This document shows positions 45,747-56,416 of a stretch of DNA of 64,000 bases, piece by piece. The notes below the pieces were generated by a model. That model had not been told where the DNA came from and made no database searches. It worked only from the letters and a program-made list of their open reading frames with translations. Source of the DNA: Rhizophagus clarus (Eukaryota > Glomeromycota > Glomeromycetes > Glomerales > Glomeraceae); the NCBI GenBank assembly GCA_015698045.1, contig BLAL01000278.1, forward strand, positions 1,302,001-1,366,000, read 5' to 3'. Made by a program: the position numbers and the translations under genes. Each line of letters opens with the position of its first letter. Positions within the stretch are counted from its first letter, which is position 1.

Positions 45747-46364
45747 TTAGATGATTCTAGAAAGGTTAGTTTGATCTTCATCAGAATCATTTAGATCTTC
45801 ATCAGAATTACTTGGATCTTCGTCTGGAGTACCTGATTGCCAGTTTGCAGGATCGTCTGGATCTTCATCTCCCCAGTAATCTGGTTGCCAATCTATAGAA
45901 TCAGCATCTTCAAACCATGCTGGTATTTTATAAGGATCTAATCCATTAGCTAACATTTGAATATTATAAATTATATGATCCTTTTCTCCATCTTTCTTAT
46001 ATGCAAATCCACTTTGTAATATAATTTTTTCTATTTCAACCTGATATGCAAAGGCTTTTTCTTTTTTATCAGCTAAATCAAAGAATTTTTTGTATAGAGG
46101 ATTTGTAAGAACTCTATTTCTACCTAAATATTTTTTAATAGCACGTTCTAGTTCTTTATCACTATTCTTATAATCTACTAGAGCTTTCCAGTAATCTTCT
46201 TCAGTAAGCTGATCAAGATGATAAATAATATTATAAGCAATTTCATGTATTTGAAATATATCTGGCACATTAATAGTATGGCCAGTTTTCTCGATTGGAG
46301 CATTTAGCCAATTTTCTACCCACTTTGGAAATACATCTAAGAATGTAGCAATATCTGTATACAT
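45747..46364 (-). CDS. 205-aa acidic-tailed protein of the integrase element
   Basis: An intact frame starting MYTDIATFLDVFPKWVENWL. Residues 1-130 look helical (QIHEIAYNIIYHLDQL, EEDYWKALVDYKNSDKELER). Residues 150-205 are an acidic Trp/Pro/Asp tail (DWQPDYWGDEDPDDPANW). It follows the chromodomain integrase on the same strand by about 130 bp and converges on the protease pseudogene. I do not recognise the family. It is the only gene of the old element that is still fully open, so it might be the product of a separate gene or simply the luckiest survivor. Confidence 0.6.
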   Translation of the reverse strand: MYTDIATFLDVFPKWVENWLNAPIEKTGHTINVPDIFQIHEIAYNIIYHLDQLTEEDYWKALVDYKNSDKELERAIKKYLGRNRVLTNPLYKKFFDLADKKEKAFAYQVEIEKIILQSGFAYKKDGEKDHIIYNIQMLANGLDPYKIPAWFEDADSIDWQPDYWGDEDPDDPANWQSGTPDEDPSNSDEDLNDSDEDQTNLSRII

Positions 46365-47370
46365 CTTTTAATATATAATGGATATATTTAATTTCAAATA
46401 TTTATTATATAATTTACTTTATTATACCTTTATCTTTAATTACAATTTTGAGGAAATTTCAAAAAAAATATAACCTATTTTGTATTATTATAAATATATA
46501 TTAGATTAGGAACATCTTCTTGCAATCTGTCAGCTGGTTCCCATGTAGATTCATTTTCTGGATAGTACTCCTATTTGACTAAGTATTGGAGCTGGCCCTT
46601 TCTAGTACGATGCTTGAAAATTTTTTCAGGTATATATCTTTCTGGCTGACCTCTTATTACTAAATCAGGTAGAGGCTTTTTGTTGATAAGAATGACTTGC
46701 AGTCCTTTTCTAGTATATGCACATCTAGATACTTCTAATTTGCCATGTAGTCCATTAAGCAAATATGTAGGTGGTTGTTCAGGAGAAAGGATAAGCTTTT
46801 TAATTATATGAACTTTTGGATCCTATTTAATATCCCCTGTTCTGAACTTACCATATAATTTTTTTCCAAGTACCGATATAGGTTCAAAAAGTTTGTTTGA
46901 ACTTGTATTCCCTCTAGTAATAACACTGTATTTTTATCAATTTTGGGTAGACCTTCTGGGATTTTAGGTGGGTCTCTTTGCCACTATTCATCTACCAATT
47001 TTACTATATCATGGAAGTCTTCAGACCATTCTACTGATGTCTCACCAGTTTTTAACTCTTGTGCTATCATTCTTTTGAGAAGCAGTTCCTGTATAGCCTG
47101 GATTACTCTTTCTGCAAATGATTGCTGTTTGTGATGTTCAGGTTCTCCAAATCTTATCATAACTCCTATACTATTAAGGAAAAAATCGTGTATCTGTGAG
47201 TTAGTAAATTTGAACCAGAGTCAGTTTCTAGTCTATGAGTGGGCAGTGATGGCAAATGACCAAGTCATTTGACCATTTTGAAATGACCTTCAAATGACTT
47301 TCAAATGACCCTGTCATTTAGGTCATTTAAAACAGGTCAGCAAATGACAAATGACCTTGAATGACCTAGT

Positions 47371-47440
47371 CATTTGAGGTCATTTAAGGTCATTTAAGGT
47401 CATTTAAGGTCATTTAAGGTCATTTAAGGAGGTCATTTAT
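47371..47440. repeat. 10 bp tandem GGTCATTTAA run in hAT left subterminal region
   Basis: Six or so head-to-tail copies of GGTCATTTAA next to the left end; the same word appears inverted and spaced near the right end (51050-51100). Typical of hAT transposase-binding sites. Confidence 0.85.
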
Positions 47441-47639
47441 ATAAACCAATAAAATTTGCGTAATGTGATAATCTTTTTTTTTTGATAAAATGAATGGTCT
47501 TCCTTTTTATAGTAAAATTACTCATTAGAAAATTCATTTTAAGTAACTTATTTGCTATAATGTCTTTGTCTTCAAAAGTTATATGTGGCATTTCTTTGTC
47601 TTTCAAAAGTCGCGTTAATACTTTTCAATACAAAATTAG

Positions 47640-50600
47640 CAAATATAAGTAAAGGACCATATAATTTTAGAGAGTTTTTTACATTAATTGATCCACCAAA
47701 GAAAACAGCAAATAAGCGAGCAGTATGTAATTTTTATAAAGGAATACACATTTTCTGTGGCTTCATTAAAAGTTGATTGCTTTGTTTCAAATAAAGCTAA
47801 ACTCTGCCGAGGACATCTCATAAAATGTGAAAATTTTAATAATCAAGTGTCAGAAAGTAAAAGGATTGAAATCTTAGCACGAAGTATTCCAGAAGATATC
47901 AAAAAAGTAGCTAAAAAACGAAAAATTGATAAAGGAAAAAATTTAAATATAACTGATAAGTCAGGTATTAAAAATTTAATATATTTGTTTTAAAAATAAA
48001 TAATAAGTATTTTTTAATTGTATGTTGCAAATTATTAGGATACAGAAAGCGAAGAGGAGGAGGAAGAAGAAAAAAAAGATGAAGATGTGGTGAAACCATC
48101 AAAACCTCCTATTACTACACAATCTCGTATAATAAATTATGTATCACGACCGTTGACAAGGAGAGATAAGCCATACTTTGAAACTTTACTTTTACGAATG
48201 CAAGTTTCAAATGGATTGCCTTTTACTTTTTTTGAAAATCAAGAAACAAAAGAAGTTTTTAATTTTATTGCTCCAGCTTTAAAACTACCAAGCAGAAAGA
48301 GAATGAGTGATCGAATTTTACCACATGCAACTAAAATGTTAAAGCAATCAATCACAAAAAGTGCACAAAATGATAAAATTGGAGTAACAGTAACATGTGA
48401 TGGATGGACCAATATCAAACAGGAACATTTATTTGGTGTTGTTTTTATAACATCAACAGATGAAACACTTATTTGGGGTGCTAAAGATATTAGTGATGAA
48501 AGATCAAAAACTGAAAATGTAATTGATCATATTAAAAGTATAATGATAGAAGCTGCAAAAATAAAATTAAAATTAATTGCTTTGTTTCTGATTCAGCTGG
48601 TGAATATGCTGCTGCACGGTATATATGAGCATTTCTTATAATTTTATTATAAAAAATCAATATTTATTTATATTTATTTAATAGGAGAATTTCTCAGATA
48701 GAATATCCTAATAAAGTTTTTTTGCCTTGCATGGCTCATCAAATGAATTTAATTGTAGGAGAGATTTTTAAAGCATTGGATATTTATCAGCAAACTTCTA
48801 CAAAAGCTGTTAAAATTGTCAGTTATTTTCATTCATCAGCTTATTTTATGGGTTTATTGAGAAATGAGCAAAAGTCATTGTATGGTAAAACAACAGCTTT
48901 AGCAACTCCTGGTGAAACGCAATGGTGCAATTACTATTTTTGTTTTCATAGTATTCTAAAAACGGAAGCAGCCCTCAAAGTAATTTATTTTTTGAAAATT
49001 CTATATTTCTAATTTTGATATTTGGTTTATAATAATTTATTTAGCAGTAATTTTTATTTCTTAATTAGACACTAGCTACAAAATTTGCGCCTGAACACCT
49101 TAAAGGTCCTTCTGCATCTCAAAGTGGTTTGCAAAGACAAAAATATATATCAAATGCTACAAAAAAATTTCTTCCTTCTGATATTATTGCCATTATTAAT
49201 GATCCAAGTTTTTGGATTCATCTATACGAACTTCAAGATTTAATTTTACCACTTTGTGCTGCATTAAGTAAATTACAAAAAGATATGGCATGTCTTTATG
49301 AAGTTGTTCTTGCTTTTGGATGGGTAATTAAGGTTTTTTCCAATCATCCCAATGAAAATTTTTCTAATAATATGATCACCTGCATTGAACGTCATTGGAA
49401 CCAATGGGAACAATCTCTTTTACTTTTATCTCTAGTTTTTCATCCACAATATCATATTTCACTTTTTAATAAAAATATACAAAATCTTTCTTATACACTG
49501 TTCACCAACTCAGTCTGTCGAGCAGTGAATTATGAATATCTTCAGGGAGACACTAGCTATGAAGTATTCCAATCAATTCCTTACACACTAAAAGGCAGTG
49601 TATTTGATAATTAAAATGTATCTTTATTAGTTGTAGGTACGTTAACAAATTATACAATAAGGCAATCTTATAACACTTGCAATTACAACTTTATTATAAA
49701 CAACTTGTCTGAACTTCCCCTTGAATATTCAAGATATTTATACAAATTGAACTCCATTCAAATATATAAATAATATAAGATATAAAAGATATAAATATAA
49801 TAAATAATATATAAGAAATTTAAATAATAAAAAAAATATAAGAAATAAATACTATATATACTATAAATGATATATAAGAAATATATACTAAATATACTAA
49901 ATATACTTAATATACTTTATATACTATATCGATGATTTGTGGTGCAGTAATGTTAATATTCATCATCATGTAAATGCGAATCATTCATCTAACAACACAT
50001 TTTGGTCAATGGATTAATTATTATTATCAAGTCTGGTTTAACAAGGTACCACAGTGTATTTTACGAGAATATCTTTCATATCAACGTGAAGTATATCCTT
50101 TTGATATGCAGATATTTAATCAACTTGATGGGAATATAATAGATTTTGGGATTTAGCAAAGGGAGATGCACCTGAATTATCACAATTTGCTCTTCATTTA
50201 TATGAGATTTGCATTAATTCAGCCTCAGTAGAAAGGCTCTGGTCAAATATGGGATTTTTACATTCAAAACGGAGAAATAGGCTTAATGTATGTAAAAAAT
50301 AATTTACAATAAAATTGTTTATTTTATATACTTTAAATTAACTTTAATTTTTTATTAAAGCATAAAAAAGTACTAGGAATGAGCCAGTTGAGAAGTGATA
50401 TCTTACGGAAGAACAAACAGACAGCAATTGAAAAATCTGAAAAACTTTATAAATGAAATCATATTGCAGCTCTTATACAACCTCACAAAACTTCTGATAG
50501 TGAAGATAATGAATATAGTGATGTTGAAGATAGTGAAGTTGAAAAAGATGATATTATTCAAGTTAGTGATGAAGAAAATGAAGATGATGCTCATACACAA

Positions 50601-50873
50601 CCTGTAGGAGAAACATCTTACTCTGAAAATGATGATACTATCAATTCAACAGAACAGTGGGTACGTATAATTCAAAATTGGATGGGCATGGTTGGAGAGG
50701 AAAATATTGATCATTCAGGAAGCAATGAGATGGGTCCAGATTTTATAGCTGTAGATCATACCATTCACCTTGCCAATGATCCACTAGCGAAATGGAATCT
50801 TTATAGCATTTTTAATAATAGTTTGGAATTACCTGTTTTTGTAAATGCAATGATTAATTTAGATTCTAACTAG
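47640..50873 (+). pseudogene. hAT transposase, BED-finger type, inactivated
   Basis: Pieces in order: a BED-like finger (NKRAVCNF ... LCRGHLIKCENF, 47700-47850, with a frameshift); an acidic linker; the catalytic core with VTVTCDGWTNIKQEHLFGVV (48380-48440) and SDSAGEYAAAR (48595-48625, after a frameshift); exon 48686-48979 with LPCMAHQMNLIVGEIFKAL; exon from 49069 with FWIHLYELQDLILPLCAAL; then, after a solo LTR, THFGQWINYYYQ and the dimerisation region SQFALHLYEICINSASVERL (50180-50240); and an acidic C-terminal exon ending TAG at 50871. Frameshifts, a TGA near 50453 and the LTR make it dead. Its own ends are well preserved, so related active copies may exist. Confidence 0.78.
49499..49994. 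mobile_element. Solo LTR, 496 bp, inside hAT transposase
   Basis: Starts TGTT and ends AACA, flanked by ACAC on both sides (49495-49498, 49995-49998). Removing it with one ACAC restores the transposase frame exactly: LSYT joins HFGQW. TG...CA ends plus a short target duplication are typical of an LTR left after recombination between two LTRs. The middle is AT-rich (49760-49930). No matching LTR is seen elsewhere in the window. Confidence 0.85.
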
Positions 50874-51552
50874 AATAAATTTACAAAATTAATAAAAATG
50901 TAGGTTCATTTAATAAAACTATTTGTAAATAAATAAGAATTGACAATTTATTTTATAGTGGAAACACATTTTCATAACGTTAAATCTGCAATAAAAATGA
51001 TTGGCTTAAGTAAATGACCAGGTCATTGGTTATTTGACGTTGAAATGACCCAAATGACACGTGAACAGTCATTTGGGTCATTTGAGGTCATTTGGGTCAC
51101 TGGCCATCACTGTGAGTGGGTGGCTGAATACGACCATATTTATATATTTTAATAAATGCTTTTAATATACTATTAGCTGTCTTATTTTTAATAGGCTCAG
51201 CATCTACTTGTCTTCTGGATATTTCTACTAATACGAGAAAATAATGGTATCCCTTAGGATCTATTGGCATTTCTTCTAAATCAGACTGCTGGGTAGCATT
51301 TTCTTTCCAGACAATTACTTTTGGACGTTCAGATCTTTTTTCTTTAGGAGGCTTTTGATAAAGGTTGAAATGCTCTTGATCTTTAAGAAGATGTGCTGGT
51401 ACCCCTAATAGGTTGTAAAATTTGTAATACTTCTCTAAAGGGGTCATATTGCTTAAAATTAGAGATTTACTTCTAGAATTCAAATTTGTGGATATGATAG
51501 AGATATATTGTGTAAAGTGTAAAAAGAAAACAGAAATGTCTTCAGAAGTTCA

Positions 51553-51850
51553 GATTGCCTTACCATCAATCCATAATGCAGAATATACTTTAGAAAATCC
51601 ACCTTCTCCAATTTGTTTTATTTTTTCAATCTGTCAAATGATACCCATTCAAGAAATAAAGGATACTTATTACCAGAATATTTTGCATCATAAATTGTAC
51701 CCTTAATAAATTCATCAATGACATGATTTTCACTAGTCCATCCATTAATTATGTAACAAGGAACACATTCCTTACACCATAATGAGTCGAGTTGTTCATA
51801 AAATCTTTATGATTAATATTCACTAATAATTTTATTAGAACCTGGAAAAA
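51553..51850 (-). pseudogene. 5' kinase-gene fragment at the element border
   Basis: On minus it reads LWCKECVPCYIINGWTSENH, FLEWVSFDR and VYSALWIDGKA, matching exon 1 of the kinase gene at 52252-53693. Similarity stops abruptly at about 51553 where the integrase element begins. Frameshift and stop near 51640. It is either the disrupted first exon of a neighbouring kinase gene or a duplicated fragment. Confidence 0.68.
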
Positions 51851-51904
51851 AATCAAAAAATCGTCAAAAGTGTTAGAGTTCAGAAAAATTAGTAATTTCA
51901 ATAT

Positions 51905-52215
51905 ATTATTTTTAATAAGAATTTAAATATATTTAATAAGAATTTAAAATATATTTAATAAGAATTTAAAATATATTTAATAAGAATTTAAAATATATTT
52001 AATAAGAATTTAAAATATATTTAATAAGAATTTAAAATATATTTAATAAGAATTTAAAATATATTTAATAAGAATTTAAAATATATTTAATAAGAATTTA
52101 AAATATATTTAATAAGAATTTAAAATATATTTAATAAGAATTTAAAATATATTTAATAAGAATTTTAAATATATTTAATAAGAATTTAAAATATATTTAT
52201 ATATTTAATAAAAAT
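51905..52215. repeat. About 22 bp minisatellite
   Basis: Roughly 14 head-to-tail copies of ATATATTTAATAAGAATTTA, with little divergence, just downstream of the 52252 kinase stop codon. Confidence 0.92.
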
Positions 52216-52251
52216 TTTAAATATGGTTGATACTTTCATTAATTTCTTCGT

Positions 52252-53693
52252 TTATATATGAAATAATAATAGAGGAATTAATGGGTTTTGATAACTGTTA
52301 AATGTAAACATCCTACTAGTGTAAATAGCATCCGGATTCTTTTCATATGGAGTTGAAATACTTGGTATCTTTTTGCCAGCTTCTTCAAACATAGCTCTAA
52401 TAACTTTTTCTTTATAACCAAATTTTTCTTTTTCTCCATAATAATATAAATTATCGCAAGAATAATACCAAAATTTTAATACTTTAAATAATTCAATTAC
52501 TGTTGGCCTTTGATCGGGAATAGCATTCATACATTTATAAGCTAATTTCTTATAAATTTCAGGAGTTCCTTCTTCAAATTCTGGTCTGAGTCCATTACAT
52601 ATTTCTAATGATAAGCCAATATCATGTTTTCTTTCATGAAAGGGAGGTCTGCCGGATGATATCTCAGTCATAATTATACCAAAACTATAAATGTCAGAAA
52701 ATAGTGTATATGGTTCTCCATTTAGTACTTCTGGAGCAATATATGGCAACACACCACATACTTTATTATTTGCCTCTTGTTTATATGATGGTCCTGATAA
52801 TCCAAAATCTGAAATATATATAGCATCATCATCATAATCATCATCATATTCTTTTCTATCATTTTTATTGTATTTCACGAATATATTTCCACTATGAAAA
52901 TTTTTATGACAATAATCTAATTTATGTAATTTCCGAAGATTGTGAGATAATTTAGATAATATCATAATTTTATCTTCCCATAAAATATCGTTAAAGTAAT
53001 TTAAAATTAAGTTTCTTAAATTTCCCTTTTCTGAAAATTTAATAATCATCATAAATTCTTTTGTTTCCAATTCCTTTGTCATTCCATAAAATTTTAAAGC
53101 ATTGGTTCTTATCATAGTAGAATAATAATTCCATTGTTTTTCAATCTATGATATAGATTTAAATTAGAAATAGTTTAAAACATATATAATTAATAAATAA
53201 TCAAAATTTCATGCAAAATTTACCTCAACTAAATATTCAACGGATATATTTTGTGAACCATTCAATCTTTTTAAAGCAACTCTTATAGGTTCAGATTCTC
53301 TTTTTTTCCAACTTCCATCATCTTGTTTATCATATTTTGCCTTACCATCAATCCACAATGCAGAATATACTTTAGAGAATCCACCTTCTCCAATTTGTTT
53401 TATATCTTCAAATCTATTAAATGGTACCCATTCAAGAAATATTGGATAATCAATATTATCTTCGTCATCATTGCTATCACTATTATTATATGTTCGCCCA
53501 TAATTATAATAGCTACAACAATTTCTTGCATTATAAATCGTACTCTTGATAAACTTATCAATTTTACGATTTTCACTAGTCCTTCGATTATGCAAGAAGG
53601 AACACATTCTTTGCACCATAATTTTCCATATTTGGGTCTGTAACAATTTTTATGATTGTTTGATAGACTAGAATTTTTATGAGAAAAATTCAA
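52252..53693 (-). CDS. Kinase-like protein with Asp-to-Asn catalytic loop
   Basis: Two exons, 53693-53224 and 53145-52252, with a 78 bp GTAAAT...CATAG intron. Exon 1: zinc-ribbon leader (LWCKECVPS), TSENRKIDKF, FLEWVPFNRF, glycine loop IGEGGFSKVYSALW, VALKRL. A single missing base just before TSEN (near 53585) breaks the frame: the 51.55-51.85 kb copy has the full GWTSEN there. Exon 2: hinge FMMIIKFSEKGNLRNL, catalytic loop CHKNFHSGN (HRD Asp replaced by Asn), intact SDFGLSGP, APEVL and DIYSFG. Asn at the catalytic base normally abolishes phosphotransfer, so a functional product would be a pseudokinase. The C-terminus ends in a hydrophobic PLIPLLLFHI unlike its relatives. Confidence 0.72.
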
Positions 53694-54439
53694 TTTGTTA
53701 AGTTCAGATTCTGATGGGGCTTGAGTTTCAATTTAAACTTTTAATATTTTATGATAGAAAATTTTTTAAAGAAATGACTCGGCGTTACTTTAATACTTTA
53801 TTACAAACAGATTGGCGTATAAAAAGTCATGTGCTCATATGCTCGCATCAAAAATTCACATATAAACATTAGTACAAACCTAAAAACGGGAAACTCTACT
53901 AATTTCAGCTCAGATTTATCCGTTGATCAATATGTCCAACGATGCGATGGATGGGACTTTATCTAGAAGGAAATCAATGTGCGTATAAAGTCTGGCAGAT
54001 TAATAACATAAATGATTTATTTTCTAATAGATATGAAGATTATAAATAATGCCCAAAGTAGTGTAGAGTATCATCCATTACGGATGGTTATTATGTATAG
54101 CTATGCTAAGTACAGTACAATTGTTTAATAGACATACATGTTGCTCAACTAGTACGTTCATGATAGAAAATAAAGGAAAAAAAAAATAATAATTAACCTA
54201 AAAAGAGGAATTATATGATAAACAGACTATAACGAAAATTAAAAACGTGAGAAAAAATTCCCGGCTCAACCTAAATTCCTACGCTCTGGGACTTTCTAAA
54301 AAAAGGAGAGAAACACTAGTAAGCATTTCGTTAAAAAAATGATTCAAAGTATCTGAATTTCCACACGTTTGAAGGCCGAAATGAAGATGAAATCCAAAAA
54401 AAAATAAAACGTTTAATAAATGATAACTGTAAAGAACTG

Positions 54440-54477
<38 letters not shown>

Positions 54478-55237
54478 AATAATTACTCGTTCACCTGAAA
54501 AAAAAAAGGTTTAAGGAAGAACGAAAGAGAGAGAAAAGCGGTGAAACGAAAGAGAGGGAGGAAAAGAATGGAGGGGAAAAAGGAAAAAGGAAAGTTCCAT
54601 AAGAAAACAAAGGTGAAAGTTTAAAAATAGTGTATTTTTGATTAATGGAATGTAATCAACGTTTCATCTATGAAAAAAAATTCGTATTAATCAAATATTT
54701 TGCGTTATAACCGATTATTTAAATGCAGATAAAGTAGAAAAGGGAAATTGTGAGAGAAAGAGTTAGGGAGAGAATGAGGAAATAGTGAAAGGAGAGAACG
54801 AAAGAGAAATGGGAGAAAAAACGAGAATGGGAAAGGAGGAAAGAGAGCGTGGAAAATGGAATTTCGCTAAAAAAAAAAAAGTAAAATTTTAATTAGATAA
54901 TCATTATATTCTTTATTTTTTCGGATAGTAACTACATCATCAGAAATACATTAAAAATACTCTTCTCAATCAAGGCTGTAAATAATATTTGTGTATTAGC
55001 TTTTATAGTACCAAAGCAACACCGAATACCGAAAAATTTCTGTTCCAAACGTTACGTTTAGATTCATTATTATATGATGTTGAAGAATTTAAATTAATAA
55101 AATCATACTGTTTTGAAAACTTCGATAATTTAATGACTTGTATTTTAAATCGCTTAAAATATTAATATAATAAATAGAAAAATAACTATTCATGAATATC
55201 ATATACATATAGAATCCTCAAAAAGTAATTTGGTAAA
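53694..55237. other. Intergenic; long purine-rich tract
   Basis: No gene. Poly-A near 54445-54475. From about 54485 to 54870 the plus strand is strongly biased to A and G (words such as AAAGAGAGGGAGGAAAAG, GGGAAAAAGGAAAAAGG), upstream of the kinase gene and downstream of the isomerase gene's stop. Such tracts can form triplex DNA or act as promoter elements; no evidence here for either. Confidence 0.5.
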
Positions 55238-56416
55238 TCATTTTTGATCTTCCTCAAAAACAACACTTTTAACATCACTATCCCAAATCATGTCAAAACC
55301 TTCATCACTGCCAAACCAATATTCAGTATCTTCATGATAAAATACTTGATGAGTTTGATGAGCAGGAGTATATACATAGCCACCAGGACGTAAATCATAA
55401 TCAACCCCTGTCGTAAGATTCTTAACAGTTTTATGACCACGAAGAACGAAAACATCATGACCATGAGTATGATGATGTGGTGCTAAAAAAAAAAGAAGAA
55501 ATCCGTTAATTTCGTTAATTTGATATAATACTCTAGTTAGAGATGAATAAATAGAAGACTTACGTTCCATAGATCCCTTTGGAAATCTAACGACAGCTCT
55601 GACTCTATCATAACTATCTTTACTACCAGAAGTATTTTCATGTCGTTCTTGTCTTAAAAGGCACCATTTACAACGTTCATCCATCCCAGGGATTGGAACA
55701 AATGAAGCTTCATTATTTGCATCCCCACTTAATGCTTGAGTTGAATAAGGAATATGTGAATGATCATTAATAAGCTTTGGAATTTCTTTCATTGAATTTT
55801 CAAGGAAATCCTGTCACAATTAAACGCGAAATCATAATTAAATGAAGAAAAGATAGCATCATATAAATATCATAAAATATTCAAAAGTTATTACTTTAAC
55901 TTCTTGTTTTTCTTCCCATCCACTAGTAAATTTTGTTTCAAGCCAAGTATTGATAATTTCCTTTGCATTATCACCATTTGTGACCATACCTCCTAAAGTT
56001 AAAACGTTTGAATTATTAATTCCACGAGCATCAAAAGCAGTTTTAACATCTTGACAAGGAGAAGCATAAACTCCTGGAACTTTATTCGCGATAATTGACA
56101 TTCCCTATATGAAAGGCAATATTCAAATTAAGAAAATTTTACAAAATTTAAAAAAATAAAATCATCATACCATTCCAGTACCACAAACTAAAATTCCTTT
56201 TCTTTCTTCGGAATTTTCAAGATTTTTTCTTTCTCCAACTAATGTTGCAAGTTCATAAGCAATATCATAATACTTTTCTTGCGTTCCTAAATCAACAATT
56301 TCTAATTTTGAATGTTGATCATTATTTGATAAAGATGTTAAATGACTTTTTACTACATCTTTTAATTCTTTTCCGTATGGATCAGAACCTAAATAAATTT
56401 TAATGCTTTTACTCAT
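55238..56416 (-). CDS. RpiB/LacAB-type sugar-phosphate isomerase fused to cupin, 315 aa
   Basis: Four exons, 56416-56171, 56104-55895, 55810-55564 and 55482-55238, join in frame (948 nt). Start is the ATG at 56416; the upstream in-frame codons have no ATG. Residues 1-150 are an RpiB/LacAB fold: IYLGSDPYGKELKDVV at the start and GILVCGTGMGMSIIANKVPG around 75-95, including the family's active-site Cys and phosphate-binding GTGxG. Residues about 190-315 are a cupin: PPHHHTHGHDVFVLRGHKTV (metal-ligand histidines) and GGYVYTPAHQTHQVFYHEDT. RpiB enzymes interconvert aldose and ketose phosphates such as ribose-5-P and ribulose-5-P in the cytosol. Which sugar this fusion uses cannot be told. Clean frames and good splice sites. 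Confidence 0.88.

Larger units (their letters stand above)
47244..51112. mobile_element. hAT transposon, 3,869 bp, with 8 bp target duplication
   Basis: The ends are inverted CAGTGATGGC (47244-47253) and GCCATCACTG (51103-51112). The flanking TGAGTGGG at 47236-47243 and 51113-51120 is an exact 8 bp target duplication, diagnostic of hAT. Inside both ends lie many AAATGACC / GGTCATTT words, including a 10 bp tandem GGTCATTTAA run at about 47371-47440. Removing it with one target copy restores the integrase frame around PPTHRLETDSG. The transposase inside is broken. Confidence 0.93.
46490..51483 (-). pseudogene. Integrase with C-terminal chromodomain, split by hAT
   Basis: The minus frame 51483-51113 (KGYHYFLVLVEISRRQVDAE, TANSILKAFIKIYKYGRIQ) continues at 47243 on the far side of the hAT: THRLETDSGSNF carries the second catalytic Asp, and HHKQQSFAERVIQAIQEL the Glu. 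The first Asp is not clear (LVEI). Then about 46620-46500 reads HRTRKGQLQYLVK, stop, EYYPENESTWEPADRL, a chromodomain in which the aromatic-cage Trp codon is TAG. Other breaks: TAG after KLVDE and frameshifts near 46840-46900. It fits rve integrases with chromodomains as in chromoviruses, Ginger and Polinton-like elements. The upstream zinc-binding region is missing at the kinase-fragment boundary. Confidence 0.68.
32309..51552. mobile_element. Gag/protease + integrase-chromodomain element without visible RT, split by nested insertions
   Basis: After removing the CACTA (32995-42951) and hAT (47244-51112) insertions with one copy of each target duplication, about 5.4 kb remain. Left to right: a 5' gag-like frame and a coiled-coil frame (plus), gag and aspartic protease (plus), a 205-aa frame (minus), and integrase with chromodomain (minus). 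The two gene sets converge. No YxDD-type reverse transcriptase motif or RNase H was seen in any frame. The right boundary is placed where kinase-gene sequence begins (about 51553); the left is the first ORF and is uncertain. No LTR or terminal inverted repeat was identified, so outer limits are approximate. It could also be two truncated retroelements lying tail to tail. Confidence 0.5.
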
